64,000 nucleotides of DNA. Source: Curtobacterium sp. MCLR17_032. Its GTDB lineage: Bacteria > Actinomycetota > Actinomycetes > Actinomycetales > Microbacteriaceae. The stretch is from the NCBI RefSeq assembly GCF_003234795.2, contig NZ_CP126268.1:2728001-2792000 (forward strand), read 5' to 3'. Shown piece after piece: positions 17,365 through 25,857 of the stretch. Both the position numbers and the translations under genes were made by a program. How positions within the stretch are numbered: position 1 is the stretch's first letter; every line of letters starts with the position of its first letter. The notes beneath the pieces are model-generated. The model ran no database searches. It was given only the letters and a program-made list of their open reading frames with translations, and was not told the DNA's origin.

Positions 17365-18333
17365 TCAGCCCGGCAGGGCGGCCACGGTCACCTTCGTCGC
17401 CGCCGCGACGAGCGCGTCGACCGGCTTCGCGTCCGCCCGCGACCGACTGGTCATCACGACGAGGACGATCGGCGCCCGGCCCGGCGGCGTGACGATCCCG
17501 ACGTCGTTCCGCACCCCGTAGGAGCCGGTGCCGGTCTTGTCGGCGACCGACCAGCCCGTCGGGACACCGGCGCGGATGGTCGCCGCACCCTTGGTGGTGC
17601 CGGCCATCGTCTCGACGAGCATCTTCCGGTCCTCCGGCCGCAGCGCGTCGCCGAGCAGGACGGTCCGCAGGTCCGCCGCGAACTGGGCCGGTGTGGTCGT
17701 GTCGCGCTCGTCACCCGGGGTGGCCTCGTTGAGGTCCGGTTCGACCCGGACGACCTGGGTGACCTGGTCACCGATCCCCCGGAGCCACTGCTGCACGACC
17801 GACGGACCGCCGACCCGTGCGACGAGCAGGTTCGCCGCCGTGTTGTCGCTCGACCGCAGCATCGCGTCGAGCAGCGCCCGGACGGTCATGCCCGAGCCGA
17901 CGTGCTGCGACGTCACCGGGGCGTACGACAGCAGGTCGCGCTGCTCGATCGGCACGACGGCGTCGAGGTCGCCCGACCGGGCGTCGTCCAGGACGGTCGC
18001 GGCGATGAACACCTTCGCAGCGGACGCGAACGCGAACCGCTCCCCGGCCCGGTGTGTGACGGTCGCCCCGCTGCCGGTGTCGATCGCGACGAGGCCCAGG
18101 CGGGCGTCGTCGCGGCGCTCGAGCGCGTCGAGCGCGCGGGTGGTGGCGGCGCTCGTCGTGCTCGCCGGGGTCGGTGCCGCAGGGGTCGGCGCGCCCGCGT
18201 CCCGGCCCGTCCCCGCGCTGGGTGCGCTGCTCGGGAGCCCGACCGGCGCGGTCACCGACTGGCAGCCGGACAGCGCGATGGTGGCCGCGACGAGGAGCAC
18301 GGTCGCGATGATCACCCTCGTCCGGTCCGGCAT
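17365..18333 (-). CDS. Class A beta-lactamase (putative lipoprotein)
   Basis: This 322-residue serine hydrolase has all four class A landmarks: S-x-x-K in SAAKVFIA, the SDN loop SSDNTAAN, the omega-loop Glu in EPDLNEATPGD and KTGTGSYG. A lipobox LSGC (Cys about residue 24) suggests it is anchored outside the membrane. A Pro/Ala/Thr-rich linker of about 35 residues follows. TATCGT six bases before the ATG suggests a leaderless transcript; a GTG two codons earlier is the alternative start. Activity on beta-lactams is expected from the motifs, but spectrum cannot be judged. Confidence 0.92.
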   Translation of the reverse strand: MPDRTRVIIATVLLVAATIALSGCQSVTAPVGLPSSAPSAGTGRDAGAPTPAAPTPASTTSAATTRALDALERRDDARLGLVAIDTGSGATVTHRAGERFAFASAAKVFIAATVLDDARSGDLDAVVPIEQRDLLSYAPVTSQHVGSGMTVRALLDAMLRSSDNTAANLLVARVGGPSVVQQWLRGIGDQVTQVVRVEPDLNEATPGDERDTTTPAQFAADLRTVLLGDALRPEDRKMLVETMAGTTKGAATIRAGVPTGWSVADKTGTGSYGVRNDVGIVTPPGRAPIVLVVMTSRSRADAKPVDALVAAATKVTVAALPG

Positions 18334-18449
18334 CGTCACACGATAGTGCGGCGATCCTGCCTGTCCCCGAGTGCGCCTGCGGGCTCCCCCAGGTCCGCTC
18401 CCGCTGGCCGGGGGACGAACCTGGGGATCATCTCCAGGAAGGTGCACCG

Positions 18450-18465
18450 AGTGCATCGATGCACT
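18450..18465 (+). promoter_or_regulatory. 16-bp perfect palindrome before the TetR gene
   Basis: The palindrome agtgcatcgatgcact ends one base before TAGTGT, the presumed -10. TAGTGT in turn stands seven bases from the GTG start. It is likely the operator for TetR autorepression and perhaps for the downstream exporter. Confidence 0.7.
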
Positions 18466-18478
18466 TAGTGTCTTCTGC

Positions 18479-19114
18479 GTGACCCTCTCACCCGACCGCC
18501 GTGCTGCCCTCAAGGCACGGCACCGGGCAGCGATCCTGCAGGCCGCCCGCGACCTGATCGACGAGCGCGGCGGCGAGTTCAGCGTCGACGAGCTCGCCGC
18601 CCGCGCCGACGTCGCCCGACGCACGGTCTTCAACCACTTCGCGTCGCTCGACGAGATCCGCCTGTCGGTGTGCGAAGAGGTGCTGTCGGTGATCATCGAC
18701 CAGTTCCTCGCCGAGATCGCGAACACCCCGGTCGGCGACGGCAGCCGCGCCGCGATGTTCGACGAGCTCGAGTCCGCCGCCCGTGGCACCGACCTGCCCG
18801 GCGCCATCGTCCAGCTGTACGGCATCCTCGGCGAGCCCGAAGACGACGACCCGAAGGCAGCCGCCCTCACGCAGACCGCGTTCGCCCGCGTGACCGGGCG
18901 TCTCCGCAGCGAGGTCGCCCGTCGGCACCACGCAGCTGATGCCCTGGACACCGCTCTGCTGGTGGACTCGCTGATGAGCGGCATCGTCGTCATCGCCGAC
19001 CACTGGATCTCGACCACCGGCCCTCGCCTGGACGACGAGGCCCGGGACGACTGGGACGCCCTGCTCGGACGGCTCGTGCACAGCGTCCGCAGCGGGTACC
19101 TGCCCGAACACTGA
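18479..19114 (+). CDS. TetR-family transcriptional regulator
   Basis: This 211-residue regulator has a TetR helix-turn-helix near residues 15-60, with FSVDELAARADVARRTVFNHF. The C-terminal ligand domain is variable. The GTG at 18479 is preceded by TAGTGT at seven bases and by a perfect palindrome, so it is probably leaderless and autoregulated. An MMPL transporter gene follows 79 bp downstream on the same strand. The usual logic for this pair is that the regulator senses a substrate or lipid intermediate and controls the exporter. Confidence 0.9.
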   Translation: MTLSPDRRAALKARHRAAILQAARDLIDERGGEFSVDELAARADVARRTVFNHFASLDEIRLSVCEEVLSVIIDQFLAEIANTPVGDGSRAAMFDELESAARGTDLPGAIVQLYGILGEPEDDDPKAAALTQTAFARVTGRLRSEVARRHHAADALDTALLVDSLMSGIVVIADHWISTTGPRLDDEARDDWDALLGRLVHSVRSGYLPEH

Positions 19115-19193
19115 CCACTCGACGTCCTCCCAGGGGTCCACCGGCGCACCCCGTTCGACAGCACCACCCACGACGAAAGGAACGGAGCCCAGC

Positions 19194-21905
19194 ATGGCCG
19201 GCCTCCTCTACCGCCTCGGTCGCTTCGCGGCCCGCCGACACTGGACGGTGATCATCGCCTGGATCGTCCTCATGGCGATCGCCGGTGTCACCTTCAGCCT
19301 GTTCGCGGGCACCATCTCGTCCTCGATCACGATCCCCGGCACGAAGACCAGCCAGGTGCAGGACGAGCTGGCCGACAAGTTCCCGAGCGCGAACGGCGGC
19401 AACGGCACGCTGGTCTTCCAGACGACCGACGGCAAGGCCTTCTCGGACAGCCAGAAGGACGGGGTGAAGTCGTTCCTGACCGACCTCGAGGACCTGCCCG
19501 GCGTCAAGGGCACCACCGACGGCTTCGCCACCCAGCAGCAGCTCGACGACCAGCGGCAGAAGATCGTCGACGGCCGCAAGGCGATCTCCGACGGCCGGAA
19601 GAAGCTCGAGGACGGGCAGAAGGAACTCGACGCGCAGAAGACCCAGCTCGAGTCCGGCCAGCAGCAGATCACGGACGCCCAGGCGCAGCTCGACGCTCAG
19701 AAGGCCCAGGCACAGGCGCAGGCCCAGGCCGCCGGGGCCGCCGCGGCCGCCAGCGCCGCCGCACAGGCCCAGGCGCAGGCCGGCCAGCAGCAGCTCGCCC
19801 AGGCGCAGGCACAGATCGACGCCCAGAAGCAGCAGCTGACCGCGGGTGAGCAGAAGATCGCCGACGCGCAGAAGACGATCGACGCGAACACGGAGAAGCT
19901 CGCGGACAACGAGAAGGACCTCGAGCAGGGCTCCGACCTGCTCGACCTGTCGAAGGACATCCGCTTCGTGTCCTCGAACGACTCCGCCGCCATCGGCACG
20001 GTGCAGTTCACGAAGTCGACCTACGAGGTCCCGCAGACCACGAAGCAGGAGATCTCCGACCGTGCCGACGCGGCGAAGATCAGCGGCGTCGACGTCTTCG
20101 TGTCGAACGACATCGCCCAGGGCGTGCCGTCGATCCTCGGACCGGGCGAGATCATCGGCGTCATCATCGCCGCCCTCGTGCTGTTCCTCATGCTCCGCAC
20201 GGTGATCGGTGCCGCGATCCCGCTGCTCAGCGCCGTGCTCGGTGTCGGCGTCGCGACCCTCGCCTCACTGTCCTTCTCCGGCCTGGTCGAGTTCATCTCG
20301 GTCACGCCCGTGCTCGGGGTGATGCTCGGGTTGGCGGTCGGCATCGACTACTCGCTGTTCATCCTCAACCGCCACCGGACCCAGCTGAAGCAGGGCATGG
20401 GCGTGCACGAGTCGATCGGGCTCGCGAACGGCACCTCCGGCAACGCGGTGGTCTTCGCGGGCACGACGGTCATCGTCGCGCTGCTCGCGCTGAACATCAC
20501 CGGCATCCCGTTCCTCGGCCTGATGGGCACGGTCGGTGCGGTCGCGGTCCTGTTCGCGATCCTCATCGCCACGTCCTTCACCCCGGCCCTGCTGTCGCTG
20601 CTCGGCCTGCGGATCCTCCGGAAGAAGGAGCGCCAGCAGATCGGGAACACCGGCTCGGTGCAGGTGCCGAACAAGCCGATGTCGACCTGGCGTGCCGTGA
20701 TCACCCTCGTCGCGGGCGTCGCCGTCCTCGGCACGATCGCACTCCCCGCCACGCAGATGCGCCTGGGCCTGCCCTCCGGCTCGTCCGAAGCGGTCGAGTC
20801 CAGCCAGTACAAGGCGTACAAGACGCTCGAGAAGGAGTTCGGTGCCGGCCAGAACGGCCCGCTGCTCGTCGTCGCGACGTTGCCGAAGGCCGTCAGCAAG
20901 GACGACGTCACCGGCACCGAGGTCACGATCGGTCAGGCGCTGTCGAAGAACGACGACGTCGACGCCGTCCTGCCGATCGGTGCATCGAAGGACCGCTCGA
21001 TCATCGCGTTCCAAGTGAAGCCGAACGGCGGCCCGGACAGCGTCTCCACCGAGACGCTCGTCAAGGACCTCCGCTCGCAGAGCGTCTCGACCGACGACGG
21101 CAAGGTGGAGCTCGGCGTCGCCGGCAACGCCAGCGCCAACATCGACGTCTCCGAGAAGCTCGCGAACGTCCTGCCGCTCTACCTGGCGGTCGTGGTCGGT
21201 CTGTCGCTGATCATCCTGATCATCGTGTTCCGGTCGTTCCTGGTGCCGATCACGGCGACGGCTGGCTTCATCCTGTCGGTGCTCGCGTCCTTCGGTGGTC
21301 TGACCGCGATCTACCAGTTCGGCTGGCTCGGCAGCGTGTTCGGCGTGCACGACCCGGCACCGATCCTGAGCTTCCTGCCGATCATCGAGATCGGGATCCT
21401 GTTCGGGCTCGCGATGGACTACCAGCTCTTCCTGGTCTCCGGCATGCGCGAGGCGTACGCCCACGGCGCCAGCGCGAAGGTCGCGGTCCAGCGTGGTCTG
21501 CACGCCGGTCGCGCGGTGGTCACGGCAGCCGCGATCATCATGATCTCGGTGTTCGCCGGGTTCATCTTCTCGGACTCGTCGACCATCAAGCCGATCGGGT
21601 TCGGGCTGGCGTTCGGCGTCCTGCTCGACGCGTTCGTGGTCCGCATGCTGCTGATCCCGGCCGTGATGCACCTGCTCGGCAAGAGCGCCTGGTGGATCCC
21701 GAAGTGGCTCGACCGGATCCTGCCGGACGTCGACGTCGAGGGCGCCAAGCTCGAGCGCATGCAGCCGGCGACGCAGCACGCGTCCTCCGGTGCAGTGGGC
21801 GAGGGCAACGGCGACGGCAACGCGCACCACGGCTCGCACGCCGCTCCGGCGGAGCCGGACGCGCCGACCCACGACTCGGGTCACTCGCCCTCGCACCGCG
21901 CGTAG
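19194..21905 (+). CDS. MMPL-family RND-type exporter with coiled-coil insertion
   Basis: This 903-residue transporter has the MMPL layout: one N-terminal helix, an outer domain, five to six helices, a second outer domain and a second helix block. The motif GLAVGIDYSLFILNRHR and its partner LFGLAMDYQLFLVS are the proton-relay segments. The first outer domain contains a long Gln/Ala/Lys-rich insertion (about residues 115-250) with heptad-like AQAQ repeats that should form a coiled coil. The C-terminal tail is His/Gly/Asp-rich. GGAG six bases upstream supports the ATG. Substrates of such exporters are lipids or small amphiphiles; here unknown. Confidence 0.9.
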   Translation: MAGLLYRLGRFAARRHWTVIIAWIVLMAIAGVTFSLFAGTISSSITIPGTKTSQVQDELADKFPSANGGNGTLVFQTTDGKAFSDSQKDGVKSFLTDLEDLPGVKGTTDGFATQQQLDDQRQKIVDGRKAISDGRKKLEDGQKELDAQKTQLESGQQQITDAQAQLDAQKAQAQAQAQAAGAAAAASAAAQAQAQAGQQQLAQAQAQIDAQKQQLTAGEQKIADAQKTIDANTEKLADNEKDLEQGSDLLDLSKDIRFVSSNDSAAIGTVQFTKSTYEVPQTTKQEISDRADAAKISGVDVFVSNDIAQGVPSILGPGEIIGVIIAALVLFLMLRTVIGAAIPLLSAVLGVGVATLASLSFSGLVEFISVTPVLGVMLGLAVGIDYSLFILNRHRTQLKQGMGVHESIGLANGTSGNAVVFAGTTVIVALLALNITGIPFLGLMGTVGAVAVLFAILIATSFTPALLSLLGLRILRKKERQQIGNTGSVQVPNKPMSTWRAVITLVAGVAVLGTIALPATQMRLGLPSGSSEAVESSQYKAYKTLEKEFGAGQNGPLLVVATLPKAVSKDDVTGTEVTIGQALSKNDDVDAVLPIGASKDRSIIAFQVKPNGGPDSVSTETLVKDLRSQSVSTDDGKVELGVAGNASANIDVSEKLANVLPLYLAVVVGLSLIILIIVFRSFLVPITATAGFILSVLASFGGLTAIYQFGWLGSVFGVHDPAPILSFLPIIEIGILFGLAMDYQLFLVSGMREAYAHGASAKVAVQRGLHAGRAVVTAAAIIMISVFAGFIFSDSSTIKPIGFGLAFGVLLDAFVVRMLLIPAVMHLLGKSAWWIPKWLDRILPDVDVEGAKLERMQPATQHASSGAVGEGNGDGNAHHGSHAAPAEPDAPTHDSGHSPSHRA

Positions 21906-21923
21906 GCACCAGCGTCACCGACA

Positions 21924-21964
21924 GGAGGCCCGGTGCCGGTCCACGAGACCGGCACCGGGCCTCC
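21924..21964 (+). terminator. 18-bp-arm terminator after the MMPL gene (gggaggc family)
   Basis: The arms ggaggcccggtgccggtc and its complement flank a 5-base loop. It belongs to the same ggaggc...gcctcc class as the hairpins at 10839, 17301, 24125 and 35211. Confidence 0.8.
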
Positions 21965-22006
21965 CGTCCGTCATCCACCCCGCGCCACCCCGGCGGAACA
22001 CCGCTG

Positions 22007-22020
22007 CTTCGTGCACGAAG
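22007..22020 (+). promoter_or_regulatory. 14-bp palindrome upstream of the MarR gene
   Basis: The palindrome cttcgtgcacgaag lies two bases before TACGGT (22023-22028), the presumed -10. TACGGT is six bases from the ATG. The position fits an autoregulatory MarR operator. Confidence 0.65.
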
Positions 22021-22034
22021 GGTACGGTGGGCAC

Positions 22035-22478
22035 ATGCTCCACACCGAGACCGACCCGCTCTCCCTCGACCGGCAGCTCTGCTTCGCCCTCGCCGCCACG
22101 AGTCGGAGTGTGGTCGGGCTCTACCGCGAGCACCTGGAGCCGATGGGCCTGACGCACCCGCAGTACCTCGTGATGCTCGCGCTCTGGGAGCGCGATCCCC
22201 GCTCGGTGCGCGAGATCGCGGGCGAACTCCGCCTGGAGTCGGCGACGCTCAGTCCGCTGCTCAAGCGACTCGAAGCGTCCGGCTACGTCCGCCGCGGCCG
22301 CAGCACCGAGGACGAACGACAGCTCGCGGTGTCCCTGACGACAGCCGGTCGGGCCCTCCGCGACCGCGCCGAGGCCGTCCCCGTCGCGGTCGCGGCCCAG
22401 CTCGGGTGGCCGGTGGCCCGACTCGAGGCGCTGAAGGACGAGTTGACGGCACTCCTCGAGGTCGTCGACCACGCCTGA
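22035..22478 (+). CDS. MarR-family regulator, OhrR-like
   Basis: This 147-residue winged-helix regulator matches the OhrR subgroup: RQLCFALAATSR near residue 15, followed by LTHPQYLVMLALWE and the wing GRSTEDERQL. OhrR proteins sense organic peroxides through a Cys in this N-terminal LCFAL context, and the Cys is present here. No ohr gene is adjacent; the nearest redox gene is the ene-reductase at 22794. I choose the ATG at 22035 because TACGGT lies six bases upstream and an operator-like palindrome precedes it. Peroxide sensing is inferred. Confidence 0.85.
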   Translation: MLHTETDPLSLDRQLCFALAATSRSVVGLYREHLEPMGLTHPQYLVMLALWERDPRSVREIAGELRLESATLSPLLKRLEASGYVRRGRSTEDERQLAVSLTTAGRALRDRAEAVPVAVAAQLGWPVARLEALKDELTALLEVVDHA

Positions 22479-22539
22479 CCCGCGCAACGCACCAGACAGC
22501 GCGTACACTAACGATCAGGGCACGAATGGAAGGGTGACC

Positions 22540-22752
22540 ATGGGACGCTTCGCGCAGTGGTACGAGCGCTGGAACACCACGCTGATCAACAAGATGGGGC
22601 CGTCCCAGATCGGTGCCGGTCACCCCGAGGGCCTCGACGACCGCACGGTCGACCGCGGCTGCCCGATCTGCCACCAGCCACTGTCGCTGCACACCGTGAT
22701 CCGCCCCGAGGGCCAGGTCCGCTCCTCCACCCTGGTGTGCCCGCGACCCTGA
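22540..22752 (+). CDS. Small Cys-motif protein of unknown function
   Basis: This is a 70-residue protein I cannot name. GGAAGG five to six bases before the ATG gives it a strong ribosome site. The N-terminal half is basic and aromatic (RFAQWYERWNTTLINKMG). The C-terminal half has a CPIC pair and a third Cys near the end (TLVCPRP), with a His between, so a small zinc site is possible. It sits 61 bp after the MarR gene and 41 bp before the ene-reductase gene, all on one strand. Confidence 0.7.
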   Translation: MGRFAQWYERWNTTLINKMGPSQIGAGHPEGLDDRTVDRGCPICHQPLSLHTVIRPEGQVRSSTLVCPRP

Positions 22753-22793
22753 GCGCGAGAACCGGACAGCGTGACCGAGTTGGAATAGGCAAC

Positions 22794-23912
22794 ATGGTGT
22801 CGGCGTTCCCGCTCGGCGTGAAGCTCTACGAACCCACCGCCCTCGGCGCACTCCGACTCAGCAACCGCATCGTCATGGCCCCGCTCACGCGCACCCGCGC
22901 CGGTGAGCAAGGGATCCCGAACGACCTGCTCGTCGAGCACTACGCGCAGCGCGCGAGCCTCGGCATGATCATCACCGAGGGCACCTGGCCCGTGCAGGAG
23001 GGCCGCTCCTACCCCGGCCAGCCCGGCATCGAGACCGACGAGCAGATCGCCGGCTGGCGCCGCGTCGCCGACGCCGTCCACGAGCGCGGCGGCACGATCG
23101 TCATGCAGCTCATGCACGGTGGCCGCGTCTCGCACCCCGACATCTCGCAGACCCCGCGCATCGTCGGCCCGAGCGCCGTCGCCGCCCCGGGTCAGACGCA
23201 CCTGGCCGACGGCTCGAAGGCCGACATGCCGGTCCCCCACGAGCTGACCACCGACGAGGTCGCCGAGGCCGTCCAGGGCTTCGTCCAGGCCGCCCGCAAC
23301 GCGATCGCCGCCGGCATCGACGGTGTCGAGGTGCACGGCGCCAACGGCTACCTGGTGCACGAGTTCATGTCGAGCCACTCGAACACCCGCACGGACCAGT
23401 ACGGCGGCTCGGCCGAGAACCGTGCCCGCTTCGCCGTCGAGGTCGTCACGGCCGTCGCCGAGGCCGTCGGCGCGGACCGCACCGGCATCCGCCTGTCGCC
23501 GGAGCACGGCATCCAGGGCGTCATCGAGGACGACGCCGCCGACGTGCGCGCCGTCTACTCCGCGATCGCCGAGGGCCTGGCGCCGCTCGACCTCGCCTTC
23601 ATCGACGTCCTGCACGCCGAGCCGGCCGGTGACCTCGTGCAGCACATCCGCCGCACCGCGGGCGCCCCGTTCGTCGTCAACTCGGGCTTCAGCGCGATGA
23701 CCACGCGCGACGAGGCGATCGCCGTCATCGACGATGACGTCGCCGACGCCATCGCCGTCGGTCGTCCCGCGATCGCGAACCCGGACCTCGCCGAGCGCTG
23801 GGAGCAGGACGCGGAGCTCAACGAGCCCCGTCCCGAGCTCTTCTACGGCGCGACCGCCGAGGGCTACACCGACTACCCGACCCTCGCCGAGGTGCGCACG
23901 TCGGTCGCGTAG
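22794..23912 (+). CDS. Old-yellow-enzyme ene-reductase (NemA-like)
   Basis: This 372-residue FMN enzyme reduces activated alkenes such as 2-cyclohexenone, nitro-olefins or nitrate esters with NAD(P)H. Its signatures are LSNRIVMAPLTRTRA, MQLMHGGRVSHP, the active-site segment VHGANGYLVHEFMSSHSN with His and Asn, and TDQYGGSAENRARF. Length is normal. The ATG at 22794 follows AGGC at four bases. The nearby OhrR-like regulator suggests an electrophile or peroxide response, but no shared operator was found. A long terminator follows. Confidence 0.95.
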   Translation: MVSAFPLGVKLYEPTALGALRLSNRIVMAPLTRTRAGEQGIPNDLLVEHYAQRASLGMIITEGTWPVQEGRSYPGQPGIETDEQIAGWRRVADAVHERGGTIVMQLMHGGRVSHPDISQTPRIVGPSAVAAPGQTHLADGSKADMPVPHELTTDEVAEAVQGFVQAARNAIAAGIDGVEVHGANGYLVHEFMSSHSNTRTDQYGGSAENRARFAVEVVTAVAEAVGADRTGIRLSPEHGIQGVIEDDAADVRAVYSAIAEGLAPLDLAFIDVLHAEPAGDLVQHIRRTAGAPFVVNSGFSAMTTRDEAIAVIDDDVADAIAVGRPAIANPDLAERWEQDAELNEPRPELFYGATAEGYTDYPTLAEVRTSVA

Positions 23913-23970
23913 TCCGCACCACCTGACGGGAGGGCCGGCCCCGGCCCCGGCCCCGGCGCAAGCCGGACCC

Positions 23971-24030
23971 GCACAACAGGAACCCGCTCGAACCATGGTC
24001 TCCCGTGGTTCGAGCGGGTTTCTGTTGTGC
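23971..24030. terminator. 25-bp-arm terminator after the ene-reductase
   Basis: Arms starting gcacaacagg and ending ctgttgtgc pair over 25 bp with one mismatch and a 10-base loop. A second perfect hairpin lies 95 bp further on, so the pair isolates the convergent nucleotidyltransferase gene. Confidence 0.8.
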
Positions 24031-24124
24031 GCAGCCGATCGGCGCCAGCCGTCCGGCGCGCGGCGCGCGGCGCGCGGCGCGCGGCGCTGGTGCGACAGGG
24101 CGTCGAGCAGCAGGGCCGCCATCG

Positions 24125-24166
24125 CGACGGGAGGCCCGGTGCCAGCTGGCACCGGGCCTCCCGTCG
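24125..24166. terminator. 42-bp perfect palindrome (gggaggc family) after the MocA-like gene
   Basis: Arms of 21 bp meet at agct. It lies 25 bp past the stop of the leftward nucleotidyltransferase gene and ends the uricase operon. It has the same cgacgggaggc...gcctcccgtcg ends as other hairpins in the window. Confidence 0.8.
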
Positions 24167-24190
24167 TGTCCGGGTCAGGTCGCACCCGGC

Positions 24191-24877
24191 TCAGGCCGCA
24201 CCCGACCGTGCCCGACACGACGGGGCCCGACCCGACAGGGGCCGGTCCTGGTCGGCGCCGTCCCAGAGGTCGCCGCACTCGACCGGCTGCGCCCCCGCCG
24301 ACCGGAGCCAGGGACCGGCACCCCGGTCTGCGTCCACCACCGTTCCGGGATCGAGCGCAGCCCGGAGCGATGCCCGGAGCGATGCGCCGAGCGCGCGCCA
24401 GTGGTCGCGCCCGAGGAGCACCGGGTGTCCGGGTCGGCCGTCGTGGACCGCCCGGCGGAGTGACCCGCGGTCGGGCGCCGTCCGTCCGCCGTCGTCGAGC
24501 ACCCGCCGGACCGCCGCGTGGGGCAGCCCGGGCAGGTCCACGAGCGTGACGAGCGCCGCGGTGACGTCCGGGTCCTCCGCTGCCGCCGTCAGGCCGGTCA
24601 GCAGCGAGGCGGACGGCCCGCGTTCCCAGTCGTCCGCGACCACACTGCGGACCGCCGGCCGGTCGGGGACCAGGGCACGGGCCTCCCGGCTGGCGGCACC
24701 GAGGACGACGACGACCGCGTCGCACCCGCCGTCGAGCAGCGCGGTGGCCGCCAGGTCGACCCAGGGTCGGCCGTCAGGTCGACGGACCAGTGCCTTCGGG
24801 CGGCCCATCCGGGTGCCGGCGCCGGCCGCGAGGACGACGCCGACCACCCGGCCGGGCCCCGCGTCGACGGCCGTCAT
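24191..24877 (-). CDS. MobA/MocA-like molybdenum-cofactor nucleotidyltransferase
   Basis: This 228-residue protein has the NTP-transferase signature VLAAGAGTRMGRPKAL at its N-terminus. Further motifs are LVTLVDLPGLP and, near the C-terminus, GDLWDGADQDRP, as in MocA cytidylyltransferases. MocA converts Mo-molybdopterin to the cytosine dinucleotide form used by xanthine-dehydrogenase-type enzymes. It is the last gene of the uricase operon, nine bases after the uricase stop, and faces the xanthine dehydrogenase genes across the shared promoter. The role in maturing that enzyme is inferred from context. Confidence 0.8.
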   Translation of the reverse strand: MTAVDAGPGRVVGVVLAAGAGTRMGRPKALVRRPDGRPWVDLAATALLDGGCDAVVVVLGAASREARALVPDRPAVRSVVADDWERGPSASLLTGLTAAAEDPDVTAALVTLVDLPGLPHAAVRRVLDDGGRTAPDRGSLRRAVHDGRPGHPVLLGRDHWRALGASLRASLRAALDPGTVVDADRGAGPWLRSAGAQPVECGDLWDGADQDRPLSGRAPSCRARSGAA

Positions 24878-24886
24878 GTCGGACCG

Positions 24887-25852
24887 TCAGACGAACCCGG
24901 GCACCGCGAGCCAGGCGGCGGGGGCCTCCTCGACGCCGTCCCGGACCACCGTGCCCGAGATGAGCCCGTAGGGGCGGTCCGCGGCGAAGAAGACCTCGCC
25001 CGGGTTGTCGAGCCCGAACGGTGCCAGGTCGACCAGGAAGTGGTGCTTGTTCGGCATCGAGAAGCGCACCTCGGCGATCTCGGGGAACGCCTCGATCGCG
25101 GTGCGCCCCATCGCGAACAGGGTCTGCTGCAGCGCGAGCGAGTGCAGGTCCGCGAAGGTCTCGAGCATCCGGGCGAGGACCCCGGCGTGGACCACGTCGA
25201 AGTCGATGCCGGCGGCGACCGCGTCGGGCAGGTACCGCCAGCGGGCCGTCACCGAGGTCGCCAGGATCCGGTCGTCGGTCTCGGCGAGCGTCGTGTAGCC
25301 GTCGCGGGGGAAGCCGTGGAACTCGCTGCCGGTCGACTTCAGCACGGTCAGGTCGGTGACGCCCGCGATCACGTGCACGTCGTCGCCGTCGACCTGCACG
25401 ACCGCGGTGCGGGTGCCGGCTCCGGCGCGGACGAAGGCGTGGTCGTGCTCGCGGCCGGCGACCGTGATGCGCTCCCAGGTGTGCTGCTCGGCCGACAGGG
25501 TCGCGCCGTCGTACCAGTCGAACGCGGTGGTGAAGTGGCGGCCCAGGCGGAGCAGGAACTCCTCCGGGCTGTGCACGCCGTGCTCGCGAGCGAAGGCGTA
25601 GACGGTGTTCTTCTGCGAGTCCGTCGCCAGGACCTTCGCGTTGTCGCCGTCGGTGTACGAGTCGGCGAGCGCCGTGCCCCGCAGCTGGGTCGTGACGGTG
25701 AGGTCCTCGATCTCGTGGCGGTCGGTGTCGCGGGTGACCCGGACCAGGCGGACCTCGGCCTTGCCGTACTGGTTGGCGCCGAGGTGGACGGTCGAGGGCA
25801 CGCCCGTGGCGCTGGCGGTGTCGGCGTCGCGGGCGGTGCTGGTGTCGGTCAA
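24887..25852 (-). CDS. Urate oxidase (uricase)
   Basis: This 321-residue cofactor-free uricase oxidises urate to 5-hydroxyisourate with O2. Conserved segments are GANQYGKAEVRLVRV with the catalytic Lys, ATDSQKNTVYAFA with the Thr of the diad, and MPNKHHFLVDL with the active-site His. No ATG or GTG fits well. I use the TTG at 25852, five bases after the HIU-hydrolase stop, because GGGAG lies about nine bases upstream. A GTG at 25801 has no ribosome site. It is the third gene of a leftward urate operon. Confidence 0.92.
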   Translation of the reverse strand: MTDTSTARDADTASATGVPSTVHLGANQYGKAEVRLVRVTRDTDRHEIEDLTVTTQLRGTALADSYTDGDNAKVLATDSQKNTVYAFAREHGVHSPEEFLLRLGRHFTTAFDWYDGATLSAEQHTWERITVAGREHDHAFVRAGAGTRTAVVQVDGDDVHVIAGVTDLTVLKSTGSEFHGFPRDGYTTLAETDDRILATSVTARWRYLPDAVAAGIDFDVVHAGVLARMLETFADLHSLALQQTLFAMGRTAIEAFPEIAEVRFSMPNKHHFLVDLAPFGLDNPGEVFFAADRPYGLISGTVVRDGVEEAPAAWLAVPGFV

Positions 25853-25857
25853 GGGGG

